This document shows, piece by piece, positions 14,273 through 22,264 of a DNA stretch of 64,000 nucleotides. Each line of letters opens with the position of its first letter. Within the stretch, counting starts at the first letter, position 1. The notes below the pieces were generated by a model. That model was not told the DNA's origin and searched no databases. It worked only from the letters and a program-made list of their open reading frames with translations. The position numbers and the translations under genes are program-made. Origin of the DNA: Nostoc sp. TCL26-01 (lineage in GTDB: Bacteria > Cyanobacteriota > Cyanobacteriia > Cyanobacteriales > Nostocaceae); assembly GCF_013393945.1 (NCBI RefSeq), contig NZ_CP040297.1:5054001-5118000 (forward strand). Direction: 5' to 3'.

Positions 14273-17272
14273 TTATTCATCTAAACGGTCTATGATTGCC
14301 TGCTGCAATTCTGTAAATCCTGATTCGCTATGGATATCAGCTGTCAGTGTATTCATATTTTGCAGAATATCTACCAATCCATCAATAGTGGCTCGGATTT
14401 CCGTATATTCGTTGATAGACCTCTGTAAACTTGGTACGTTGGCAGTAGAAGATAATTGTTTAATTTTTGTTTCTAGTTCTCGACTTTTTGCTTCCCAGTG
14501 GATGATATAGTCTGCACGGTCAATGGGATCATATATTTTTGCATCTTGTAAGACAATAGGAAAAATGCGATTATAAAAGTTTCCATTTTTAGCGATTTGG
14601 ACTAACTCGAACATACAATTGGGTGATTTGAGATAGCGATCGCTAATTACAGTAATCACACATTTACCGCGTCCAATTCGTTGCATAAACTCTTTAATTA
14701 GTCCTTTGTATCCTAAATCTCGCTTATCTCGAACAGTAGTGATACCTTTTGACTGTAATACTTGGTCTAAATTATTGACAAATTCCTCGCTTTCCCCTTG
14801 CCAAGTATAAGATATAAAAATTTCTTTCTCTAAGATTGATGGAGATTGACGGGTAATTAGAGATGGATCAAAATCAGTATATTCGTCATCATGCTGTCTC
14901 TCTCGCCGTTGTGTTCGCGGTTCAATACCATCTAACAATTGTTGGACACTAACTTTTGTTTTTAACCCAGAAGGGATAAAGCTGGTCTCACCCAACTCTT
15001 CTAAATCGAGTAAATGTGTATAGTCTACTAAAATCTGAGGATGAGCAAGGAGAGGCACTTTTTCTTGAGTAATTAGTCCTTTAATAGTCTGATGAATCGC
15101 ATCGAATTGGGAACGAATCATGGCTAATAGTTCTCGTCTACCAGAGTAATTACCACTTATAGAGATGAAGATTTTTTGGTCTTCTCGATCGCTTTTTACT
15201 AAGGCACGATTATCGCGGTGTTTCAACACAATTCCACTACGCCACCAAGTTTGTTGATCGGCAAGGTGGTGCATTCTGACAATGAAACGAGAAATAATGC
15301 TGCTAGGAAGGACATTGTAATGGTATTGGAAGGCTAAAACATTTTGCCACTTACCTGTGGCTGGTTCTCCCTTGGGAAGTAAGTCGGGGATGAGGAAGCA
15401 TTTACCATCTTCTAAAGGAAAGCAGAGTTCAAACTTCTGCATCATATCAACAATGAATAATTGTTTATTTCGGGGATAGCAAGCACTATATAAGATGCGG
15501 TTGAGTTGTTCACGATCTAAAATGCCTCGAAATATTGTTAATAGTTGGTTGTCATTAAGTATTTTGTATACACCATTTGTTACCCATTCTGGGTTCAGAA
15601 CGTTTGTGTCTTCTAGGCGATCGTCATCACGAAAGTTGAGGATAATGCCGAGTCTGTGTAATAGTTCAATCAAAGTGGATTGGTGGCGATCGCTTGTAAC
15701 TTGCTCTTCATTACATAAATCTTGATACTGTTTGTAGGAAATATAGTCAATTTTGCTTTCTTTCTTTTCTTCTAAGCAATTTTTAACTTGAAACCAACTT
15801 TTCGGTAAGCGATCGTGAATATCTTTTAAAGCTGCTAATTCACGGGTAATAACTGACCGTAATTCCTGTAAACCTGCACCAGTTGCACAGGAAACAGAGA
15901 CGATATCTTTAATGGTTGTGTACTTCTCGCGGAGTCCTTTTTGGTCAATGTCTAGGGGATGTTGATCAATCTTGTTGCCTACAATAATGATCGGGGAATC
16001 ACTACCAAAGCTTTGAATTATTTTTAGCCAGTATTCTAATTCGTTTTGTCGTTCATCCAGACGAGCATCTAGTACCAACAAATACAGACTGCGTTTAGTG
16101 AGAAAAAATTGGTGAGTGGCGTGCATAATTTCCTGTCCACCAAAATCCCACACATTCAACCGAATGGGTTGATGATTAATAATCACTTGCCAGTTCTGGA
16201 CGTTAATACCTTCTGTCTTACATTCATGGGGGTCGTAAATATTTTCAATTAGCCCTTTTATTAAGGAAGTTTTACCTACACTACCTTGTCCTACTAATAA
16301 TACTTTAGCTTCATTAAGTGGTTTATCTGGTTCTGCTTGGAGAGAGAAATAATAGCTCAGAATTTTAGCTGGCTCACCTAATTTTTCCCATAAATCTCCT
16401 AAAACTTCTGTTGGAATCTGTAACTTCGTGTTTCCTTCACCACGCAGATTTAGCTGTTTAAGTTGAGTTAATTGCTGTATTTCTGGTGGCAAATTGATCA
16501 AGTTATTATTTTCAAGATCAAGAGTTTCTAGATGTTGCAGTTGACCAATTTGTGTTGGGAGTGTTGTCAGTTGATTGTCTCTAAGATAAAGATGACTCAA
16601 ACGAGAAAGTTGACCAATCTCCGGTGGTAGTGTCGTCAGTTGATTGCCAATGAGATAAAGGTGACTCAAACGAGAAAGTTGACCAATCTCCGGTGGTAGT
16701 GTCGTCAGTTGATTGCCAATGAGATAAAGGTGACTCAAACGAGAAAGTTGACCAATCTCCGGTGGTAGTGTTGTCAGTTGATTGCTACTAAGGTAGAGAT
16801 AATTAAGGCGAGAAAGTTGCCCAATTTCTGGGGGTAGCGTTGTTAATTGATTATCAACTAGTTCAAGCTGACTTAGGTAGCAAAGTTGACCAATTTCCGA
16901 GGGCAGTGTTGTTAGTTTATTTTTACTCAGTTTAAGCCGACTGAGACGAGAAAGTTGACCAATATCCGGTGGTAGCGTCGTCAGTTGATTATAACTGAGG
17001 TAAAGTTGACTGAGGTTGGAAAGTTTACTAATCTCCTTTGGGAACGTCGTCAGTTGATTGTAGCTGAGGTAAAGCTGACTGAGATTGGAAAGTTCGCTAA
17101 TCTCTGCTGGCAACACCATCAGTTGATTTTTACTGAGTTTAAACAGACTGAGACAAGAAAGTTGATTAATCTCTGCTGGAAGCGTTGTTAAACCTTTCCC
17201 AGAGAGGTCTAATACGGTCACTTTCTCCCTGGCTGCTTGTTCAATAATTTGTAGCAGTTCTTCGTTAGTCAT
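14273..17272 (-). CDS. LRR-Roc-COR-TIR protein
   Basis: This 999-residue protein opens with about eleven to twelve leucine-rich repeats (about 15-290, consensus IGQLSRLSxLYLxxNQLTTLPP). A Roc GTPase domain (about 310-480) follows, with a P-loop in VLLVGQGSVGKTSLI, G3 DFGGQEI and G4 IVGNKID. A COR region spans about 490-780. A C-terminal TIR domain lies at about 815-950, starting EIFISYTWQGE. Glu889 in SPNCMFEL occupies the position of the NADase catalytic glutamate of TIR enzymes. Bacterial Roc-COR proteins are GTP-regulated dimers. Joining one to TIR suggests a sensor whose activation triggers NAD-consuming or signalling activity, perhaps phage defence (inference). It is a single gene with wide gaps on both sides, and two LRR units are identical at the DNA level. 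Confidence 0.9.
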   Translation of the reverse strand: MTNEELLQIIEQAAREKVTVLDLSGKGLTTLPAEINQLSCLSLFKLSKNQLMVLPAEISELSNLSQLYLSYNQLTTFPKEISKLSNLSQLYLSYNQLTTLPPDIGQLSRLSRLKLSKNKLTTLPSEIGQLCYLSQLELVDNQLTTLPPEIGQLSRLNYLYLSSNQLTTLPPEIGQLSRLSHLYLIGNQLTTLPPEIGQLSRLSHLYLIGNQLTTLPPEIGQLSRLSHLYLRDNQLTTLPTQIGQLQHLETLDLENNNLINLPPEIQQLTQLKQLNLRGEGNTKLQIPTEVLGDLWEKLGEPAKILSYYFSLQAEPDKPLNEAKVLLVGQGSVGKTSLIKGLIENIYDPHECKTEGINVQNWQVIINHQPIRLNVWDFGGQEIMHATHQFFLTKRSLYLLVLDARLDERQNELEYWLKIIQSFGSDSPIIIVGNKIDQHPLDIDQKGLREKYTTIKDIVSVSCATGAGLQELRSVITRELAALKDIHDRLPKSWFQVKNCLEEKKESKIDYISYKQYQDLCNEEQVTSDRHQSTLIELLHRLGIILNFRDDDRLEDTNVLNPEWVTNGVYKILNDNQLLTIFRGILDREQLNRILYSACYPRNKQLFIVDMMQKFELCFPLEDGKCFLIPDLLPKGEPATGKWQNVLAFQYHYNVLPSSIISRFIVRMHHLADQQTWWRSGIVLKHRDNRALVKSDREDQKIFISISGNYSGRRELLAMIRSQFDAIHQTIKGLITQEKVPLLAHPQILVDYTHLLDLEELGETSFIPSGLKTKVSVQQLLDGIEPRTQRRERQHDDEYTDFDPSLITRQSPSILEKEIFISYTWQGESEEFVNNLDQVLQSKGITTVRDKRDLGYKGLIKEFMQRIGRGKCVITVISDRYLKSPNCMFELVQIAKNGNFYNRIFPIVLQDAKIYDPIDRADYIIHWEAKSRELETKIKQLSSTANVPSLQRSINEYTEIRATIDGLVDILQNMNTLTADIHSESGFTELQQAIIDRLDE
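16612..16749. repeat. Two identical 69-bp LRR-coding units in tandem
   Basis: 16612-16680 and 16681-16749 are identical by eye. Each encodes a 23-residue leucine-rich repeat with HLYLIGNQLTTLPPE, and near-identical units flank them. Exact identity means recent duplication or gene conversion, so repeat number may vary between strains. Confidence 0.85.
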
Positions 17273-17988
17273 TTAGATATGATTACAGAGACAATGTGTA
17301 ACGACGAATTGCTGCTTTGAGCATATCTGATCAGTATTTTGTTGAACTATGTGTCTGATGAAATGAAGCCTAACCCCTTAATCCCTAAGGGAGGGTTCAA
17401 AGCATCTCTCCATAGGGGGTCTGTAAGTATAGTACTTTTCAGATATCCTCTTGTACACGCAGCAGAGTAACTGAGCTAACTAATAATGTAGCTTGTATCC
17501 AGAATTGCTTGAGTAAAATTCCCTTGCTATTGTCCTTAATTCATCTTCAATCGATATTTCTGAGAGTTATTAATGTGTCACCAAGATTATTGAAATTGAT
17601 ATCACAGGATTTGTGTAGGGCTTGAATGAGAGTCCATTATCTTCCCCATCCCCAATGCAAATATGTAATTTACGCATAGCTTGCATGAAATTTTAGAAAC
17701 TAAGTACTTTGCACTACACTCATTAACTGCCATGATGAATCAGTTCATAGTGTTGTTGTTTGTTGTGATAGGCGGATGCTCCGACAAAAATCCGCCTACT
17801 TTATCCCAAAAATTTTGTGTCAGTTTTTTCTTCTATCGCCTTCAGGATCGGTCAATAGTGAGATAGTGCAAAAGTACTATGACTTGTCTTTATAAATAGT
17901 TTATGAAATACTACTCTTAAAATACGGTAAATCGATAGATTTTAAGTAGTTTAAGGGCTGGCTAAAGCAACAGTGGACTTTTTCTAAA
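17273..17988. other. 716-bp intergenic region
   Basis: A dispersed repeat at about 17366-17420 contains CCTAACCCCTTAATCCCTAA and GGGAGGGTTCAAAG, related to the one at 61067-61160. A 61-codon frame at 17681-17866 has no ribosome site and unconvincing composition. The right end holds the promoter and operator of the dienelactone hydrolase gene. Confidence 0.5.
17929..17942. promoter_or_regulatory. Candidate operator AAATC-N4-GATTT (copy 2)
   Basis: AAATC-GATA-GATTT is followed by TAAGTAGT, 46 bp upstream of the dienelactone hydrolase start. It matches the 5221-5234 site in arms, spacing, the T before it and the AGTAGT after it. Confidence 0.5.
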
Positions 17989-18744
17989 ATGACAAACACA
18001 GAAATTCGCACCAATTACGTCAAAGTTCCCAATGGTGATTTACAAATCGATGCTTACTTAGCGGAACCGACAAGACCGGGAAAGTTTCCAGGGGTGATTG
18101 TGATTCAAGAAATATTTGGTGTTAATATTCACATCCGAGAAGTCGCTGAGAGATTTGCTCATGAAGGGTATGTAGCGATCGCACCAACATTGTATCAACG
18201 TATTGCACCTGGTTTTGAGGCTGGATACAACCCCGAAGATATCCAGCGTGGGAGAGGCTATAAAGAACAGACAACAGCCGCAGAAATCCTGAGTGATATT
18301 CAAGCAGCGATAGCCTATTTAAGAACTTTAGCAAATGTGCAAGGAGATGCGATCGGTTCTATCGGCTTCTGTTTTGGTGGTCATGTTGTTTACCTAGCAG
18401 CCACTTTAGCAGATATCAAAGCTACAGCATCCTTCTATGGTGGCGGTATTCCCAACTCTACACCTGGAGGTGGTGAACCGACAATCAGACACACATCAGC
18501 AATCAAAAACCCAATTTACACCTTCTTTGGTAATGAAGATCAAGGAATTCCCCTAGAACAGACACAACAAATAGAAGCTGAATTAAAGAAATATCAGATT
18601 CCTCATGCTATCTTCCGCTATCCTGGCGCGGGACACGGCTTTTTCTGCAATCATCGTGCTAGCTATAACCCTGAAGCGGCGACTGATGCTTGGCAAAAAG
18701 TTCTTGAACTCTTCCAAAAAACCCTCCAACTTCAGACAGTTTAA
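17989..18744 (+). CDS. Dienelactone hydrolase family protein
   Basis: This 251-residue alpha/beta hydrolase carries the DLH triad: Cys128 in GFCFGGH (cysteine nucleophile, not serine), Asp184 in GNEDQGIP and His216 in PGAGHGF. VIVIQEIFGVNIHIRE at 36-51 is the typical N-terminal motif. The length is usual for the family. Family members open lactones or cleave related esters; the natural substrate in cyanobacteria is not known. It lies 43 bp before a sulfonate-type binding protein, and its promoter carries the AAATC-N4-GATTT repeat shared with the sulfur island, so it may act on an organosulfur-derived compound (inference). Confidence 0.9.
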   Translation: MTNTEIRTNYVKVPNGDLQIDAYLAEPTRPGKFPGVIVIQEIFGVNIHIREVAERFAHEGYVAIAPTLYQRIAPGFEAGYNPEDIQRGRGYKEQTTAAEILSDIQAAIAYLRTLANVQGDAIGSIGFCFGGHVVYLAATLADIKATASFYGGGIPNSTPGGGEPTIRHTSAIKNPIYTFFGNEDQGIPLEQTQQIEAELKKYQIPHAIFRYPGAGHGFFCNHRASYNPEAATDAWQKVLELFQKTLQLQTV

Positions 18745-18787
18745 ATTCAATCATACCGTTTCTGATTTTTCCTAGCTTTTAAAAACA

Positions 18788-19834
18788 ATGATCACTTCAG
18801 CCAAATCACTAAAAATTAATATCTTCCAGCGCGTTTCATTGTTTATTGTTCCTGGCTTATTTACTCTGGCAACTACATTAACCAGTTGCTCAGTTAACAC
18901 TCCCACAGCAGCAAATAAAACTACTGGTTTTACGACTAAAGTTGTGCGGATGGGATATCAAAGTCCTGGCGATATCGTGAGACTAAAAGGAGTCATAGAA
19001 AAACGATTGCAACCTTTGGGTGTTTCTGTTGAATGGGCGCAATTTGCCGCAGGCCCTCAATTAATGGAAGCGATGAATGTAGGGAGAGTAGATATTGGTT
19101 CGGTTGGTGAAACTCCCCCGATATTTGCTCAAGCGGCAGGGACATCATTGGTTTATATTGCTAGTAATAAACCTGGAAATAGTCAAGGTAGTGGAATTGT
19201 TGTCCAGAAGAATTCACCCATTCGGACTTTAGCTGATTTGAAAGGGCAAAAAATTGTTTTTCAAAAAGGTTCTGCCTCTCATTACTTATTAATAAAAGCC
19301 CTAGAGGAAGCTGGTTTAAAATACAGTGATATCCAACCAATTAGTATGCCACCGACAGAAGCACGTGGCGCTTTTATTCAAGGTAAAATAGATGCTTGGG
19401 TAACTTGGGACCCTAACCTAGCCTTAGCACAGAAATTATCTCAAGCCAGGATACTAAGAAATGCTAGTGGTATTGCTACTCAAGGTGGATATTACATGGC
19501 TGCCCGCAAGTTTGCCACAGAAAATCCAGAGTTGGTAAGATTAGTTTTGGAGGAAATAGATAATATTGGTAAATGGGCTGAAAAAAATCCAGAAGAAGTT
19601 GTTAAATTAACTGCACCTCATCTCAAACTAGAACCAGATATCTTAACTACAATGGTAAAACGGCGGACTTATGGCTTAAGACCGATTACTCCAGAAATTA
19701 TGGCAGGACAACAAAAGATTGCTGATTTATTTGCTCAAGAAAAGGTGATTCCTAAACGGATTGAAATCAAAGAAGCAATGCTAACTACGGAACAATACGC
19801 AGCTATTACCCCAGCAACTATTAGTCAGAAATAG
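18788..19834 (+). CDS. SsuA-like sulfonate-binding lipoprotein
   Basis: This 348-residue substrate-binding protein has a lipoprotein signal peptide ending LTTLTSC-like (LTSC, Cys34). The mature part is typical of aliphatic-sulfonate/taurine binding proteins: VVRMGYQSPGDIVRLKG, AGPQLMEAMNVGRVDIGSVGE (a bit longer than SsuA-type signatures), PPIFAQAAG, and GKIDAWVTWDPNLALAQK. It delivers its ligand to an SsuBC-type importer, but no permease or ATPase gene is present here, so it must use a transporter encoded elsewhere. It is 43 bp after the dienelactone hydrolase gene and probably cotranscribed. The ligand is inferred from family and context. Confidence 0.88.
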   Translation: MITSAKSLKINIFQRVSLFIVPGLFTLATTLTSCSVNTPTAANKTTGFTTKVVRMGYQSPGDIVRLKGVIEKRLQPLGVSVEWAQFAAGPQLMEAMNVGRVDIGSVGETPPIFAQAAGTSLVYIASNKPGNSQGSGIVVQKNSPIRTLADLKGQKIVFQKGSASHYLLIKALEEAGLKYSDIQPISMPPTEARGAFIQGKIDAWVTWDPNLALAQKLSQARILRNASGIATQGGYYMAARKFATENPELVRLVLEEIDNIGKWAEKNPEEVVKLTAPHLKLEPDILTTMVKRRTYGLRPITPEIMAGQQKIADLFAQEKVIPKRIEIKEAMLTTEQYAAITPATISQK

Positions 19835-19932
19835 CGGTGTTGATTTAAAAATTAGACAGTTGTCAATCAATAGATTTCTGAAGAGTTTTCGGTCAAAACT
19901 ATTGGTGAATAAAGATGTAATTAATCATGTCT

Positions 19933-20784
19933 TTATTCACCATCAATTATAGGTAATGAAAAATCACGTGACCATTCATTCCAGGAACCAAAATAATTTT
20001 TAGCATTAATTCCAGCTATGCTAAGAGCAATAAGTGTATTTGCGGCTCTAGAACCTTTAAAGCAGTAGATATATACGATAGAATCAGTATTAATACTCAC
20101 TGATTGACAAATTTCTAAGATTTCTGCTGGGGAACGAAATAAGGGAATTCCTGATGTATAGTCCATCAGACGATGCCATTCTAGCCATACAGAGTTAGGG
20201 ATTCTACCTTTGCGGGGGCAAAAATCAGGTGTATAGGGAGAAGAACTTAAGCCGTGCCATTCTGGGCGATCGCGCACATCTAATTTTATAATTGATGGGT
20301 TATCAAGTGCTTGCAACATCTCGGTTGTAGTCACCATCATTTCAGACTGGGGATGGAGTCTAAAAATGCTGCTTTCACGTTCTGGGACTTCATCTGTTGT
20401 GGGTAAGCCAGCAGCTAGCCAGCCTTGATATCCACCATGCAATACAGAGACTTGAGGACATCCCAAATACTTGAGTAGAAAAGCGGCTCGACAAGATTGA
20501 CCATAACCTCTATCTAAAGTATCTTCATAGACAATTAACCGTTCTTTACCGCATATACCTACCCGACTCATAATTTCTGCAAAATACTCTTGTAATTTTT
20601 TAAATCCTGCTGGGGAAGAATCCTCTAAAAGATAAGTGAAGAAATCTCGAATATTAATAGATTTAGGAATATGTGAAATAGCATATTCTTCAGGAGTACG
20701 TGTATCTATAACAACTATTTGTGATGAATTTCCTACTAACAGTAACGTGAGTTTCTGAGGAGAAATTAGGAGGTTTGTATCCAC
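19933..20784 (-). CDS. Two-domain rhodanese sulfurtransferase
   Basis: This 283-residue protein has tandem rhodanese domains. The N-terminal inactive domain (about 8-128) starts VVIDTRTPEEYAISHIP. The C-terminal domain (about 150-275) has Cys241 in YIYCFKGSRAANT as the persulfide-forming residue. The loop CFKGSR is the thiosulfate-sulfurtransferase type rather than the CG-S/T-G mercaptopyruvate type, but assignment from the loop is approximate. It faces the sulfonate-binding gene convergently (98 bp between stops). It fits the sulfur theme of the region as a handler of thiosulfate or persulfide sulfur. No signal peptide is seen, so it is cytosolic. Confidence 0.88.
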   Translation of the reverse strand: MDTNLLISPQKLTLLLVGNSSQIVVIDTRTPEEYAISHIPKSINIRDFFTYLLEDSSPAGFKKLQEYFAEIMSRVGICGKERLIVYEDTLDRGYGQSCRAAFLLKYLGCPQVSVLHGGYQGWLAAGLPTTDEVPERESSIFRLHPQSEMMVTTTEMLQALDNPSIIKLDVRDRPEWHGLSSSPYTPDFCPRKGRIPNSVWLEWHRLMDYTSGIPLFRSPAEILEICQSVSINTDSIVYIYCFKGSRAANTLIALSIAGINAKNYFGSWNEWSRDFSLPIIDGE

Positions 20785-21154
20785 GTTTTCATTTTTCTGT
20801 TATCGTGTCAGTTGTCATTATCGCCTCCAATAAATTGACATTTTGGCTTAAAAGTCACAGAACTATACGAATCCGACTTGATTATTGAAATTTCTTGTGT
20901 AGGTAGGGAACAGGTAACAGGTAACACAAAAAGAAGTGATAGGGAACAGGGAACAGTAGAGATGTTGCAATGCAACGTCTCTACATTTATTTTTGGAGGC
21001 AATTTGTACTGAGGTTTTTAAAAATCAAATAGATTCTGCTTGAGCAAACATAGTTAGATTTATGACTCTAGAAAGAGTTTGGACACAGTTTAATTACGTT
21101 TAGATAGAAATAAACCAAAACAATTATTGGTTTAAAAATTCAGTTTTTTAAAAA
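20785..21154. other. Intergenic region with nested mobile repeats
   Basis: A segment from about 20869 (GAATCCGACTTGATTATTGA) to about 21041 matches the inverted-repeat element at 43739-43884 in its left part and in the TGTACTGAG ... ATCAAATA right part. Inside this copy is the 29-bp palindrome at 20956-20984 (arms TAGAGATGTTGCA / TGCAACGTCTCTA). GGGAACAGG-type repeats fill the rest. No gene is visible. Confidence 0.6.
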
Positions 21155-21766
21155 ATGAGTTTATTTGATTTCTCAGAGCCAATTTTACGGCGTAAACAAA
21201 CAAATATCGATGTTGATGAACTAGAAGGACTTGTGTATGTTGACTGGCAGATTGGTAACACTAAACTGTATTCAACTTTTTATACTCGTGTAGATCAAGC
21301 TTGTATAGTTTGGAGTTTATTAATTATCCCGATGTTTTTTACTGCTCAGTTTTTGCCTCTTAGTTGGAGTTTACAAGCGACTCTCTGGTCAATATTAAGT
21401 TGTATTGGTATTACTATCATGGTCAGTTGGACTAAGTACTGGGTAAGCATTAGACAGGTGAGATGGGTATTATCTTGCTGGGTAATATTGTTACTTTTTG
21501 GTATAATTTTAACCGATGTCAGTATTTTTATGGGTTGGAGTGGGATACTATTAAATTTGTGTTCGCTGTGGTTAGGATTGAGTACAATTGGCTACTTATG
21601 TACAGGATTGGGTGTGCGATCGCGGGCTTTAATTTTTACAGGGATGCTGCATCTACTATTAATTTTTTTACTGCCTTACATTATGGCTTGGCAGTTTTTA
21701 ACTACTGGTGCTGTGATGGCTTTATGCTTATTAATTTTAGCTGAATTTCAATGGGATGGCTTATAA
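21155..21766 (+). CDS. Multi-pass membrane protein of unknown function
   Basis: This 203-residue protein has about 60 soluble N-terminal residues (SLFDFSEPILRRKQTNIDVD), followed by about five to six hydrophobic helices. These include SLLIIPMFFTAQFLPLSW, ILSCIGITIMVSW, CWVILLLFGIILTDVSIF and LHLLLIFLLPYIMAW. I do not recognise the family. It precedes the HlyD/exporter genes on the same strand, but 498 bp of repeat-bearing DNA separates them, so a functional link is not shown. Confidence 0.75.
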   Translation: MSLFDFSEPILRRKQTNIDVDELEGLVYVDWQIGNTKLYSTFYTRVDQACIVWSLLIIPMFFTAQFLPLSWSLQATLWSILSCIGITIMVSWTKYWVSIRQVRWVLSCWVILLLFGIILTDVSIFMGWSGILLNLCSLWLGLSTIGYLCTGLGVRSRALIFTGMLHLLLIFLLPYIMAWQFLTTGAVMALCLLILAEFQWDGL

Positions 21767-22264
21767 ATTTGATAATCAATAATCAACTTAAGGAATTTTA
21801 CTACTACTGCAAGTAGTAACAATATAAGTCTGATTTATGTCTTTAGATTTATGAATTACTAGCAGACAGTGCTTATAGTTAAGTTCTGAGATGAGGCTTA
21901 AACTAATCACATAACTGAGGCTGGAATTATGTCAAGCAAATTTATATATTTCAGTTATTTCTTTATTAAATATCGGTCTAACTGTAATTATCTGCAATCA
22001 TTATTGCAGAGGTCGTTATTCTTAAATTTACAGGTATTCTGTTAAATAGAGATCCTGCATTTCTCACAAGCCACAGATATGGCAGATGTAGCAGATGTAG
22101 GTTTGGTTAAGCGCAGCGCAACTCAACATAGATACTGAAAGCTTAACCGATATCTTGGTGTTGGGTTTCCTAAAGTCAACCCAACCTACATTTAAGCAAG
22201 TAATTTAGCTACGCGAATAAAAATCAAATTACATATTATATTCACATACGAAAGGTGCAACATT
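21767..22264. other. Intergenic region upstream of the HlyD gene
   Basis: This region is AT-rich. A dispersed repeat at about 22096-22192 ends GTCAACCCAACCTACAT and is related to the GTAGGTTGGGTAGAG element at 27017-27050 and to 37280-37310. No ORF is convincing. The promoter for the exporter genes probably lies here. Confidence 0.5.

Noticed and set aside
17681..17866. 61-codon plus-strand frame upstream of the dienelactone hydrolase
   Set aside because: No ribosome site, mixed composition and overlap with a probable promoter region; not supportable as a gene.
19861..19880. Possible further operator (AATC-AATA-GATT) after the sulfonate-binding gene
   Set aside because: Arms are only 4 bp, flanks do not match, and it lies between two convergent stops rather than at a promoter.
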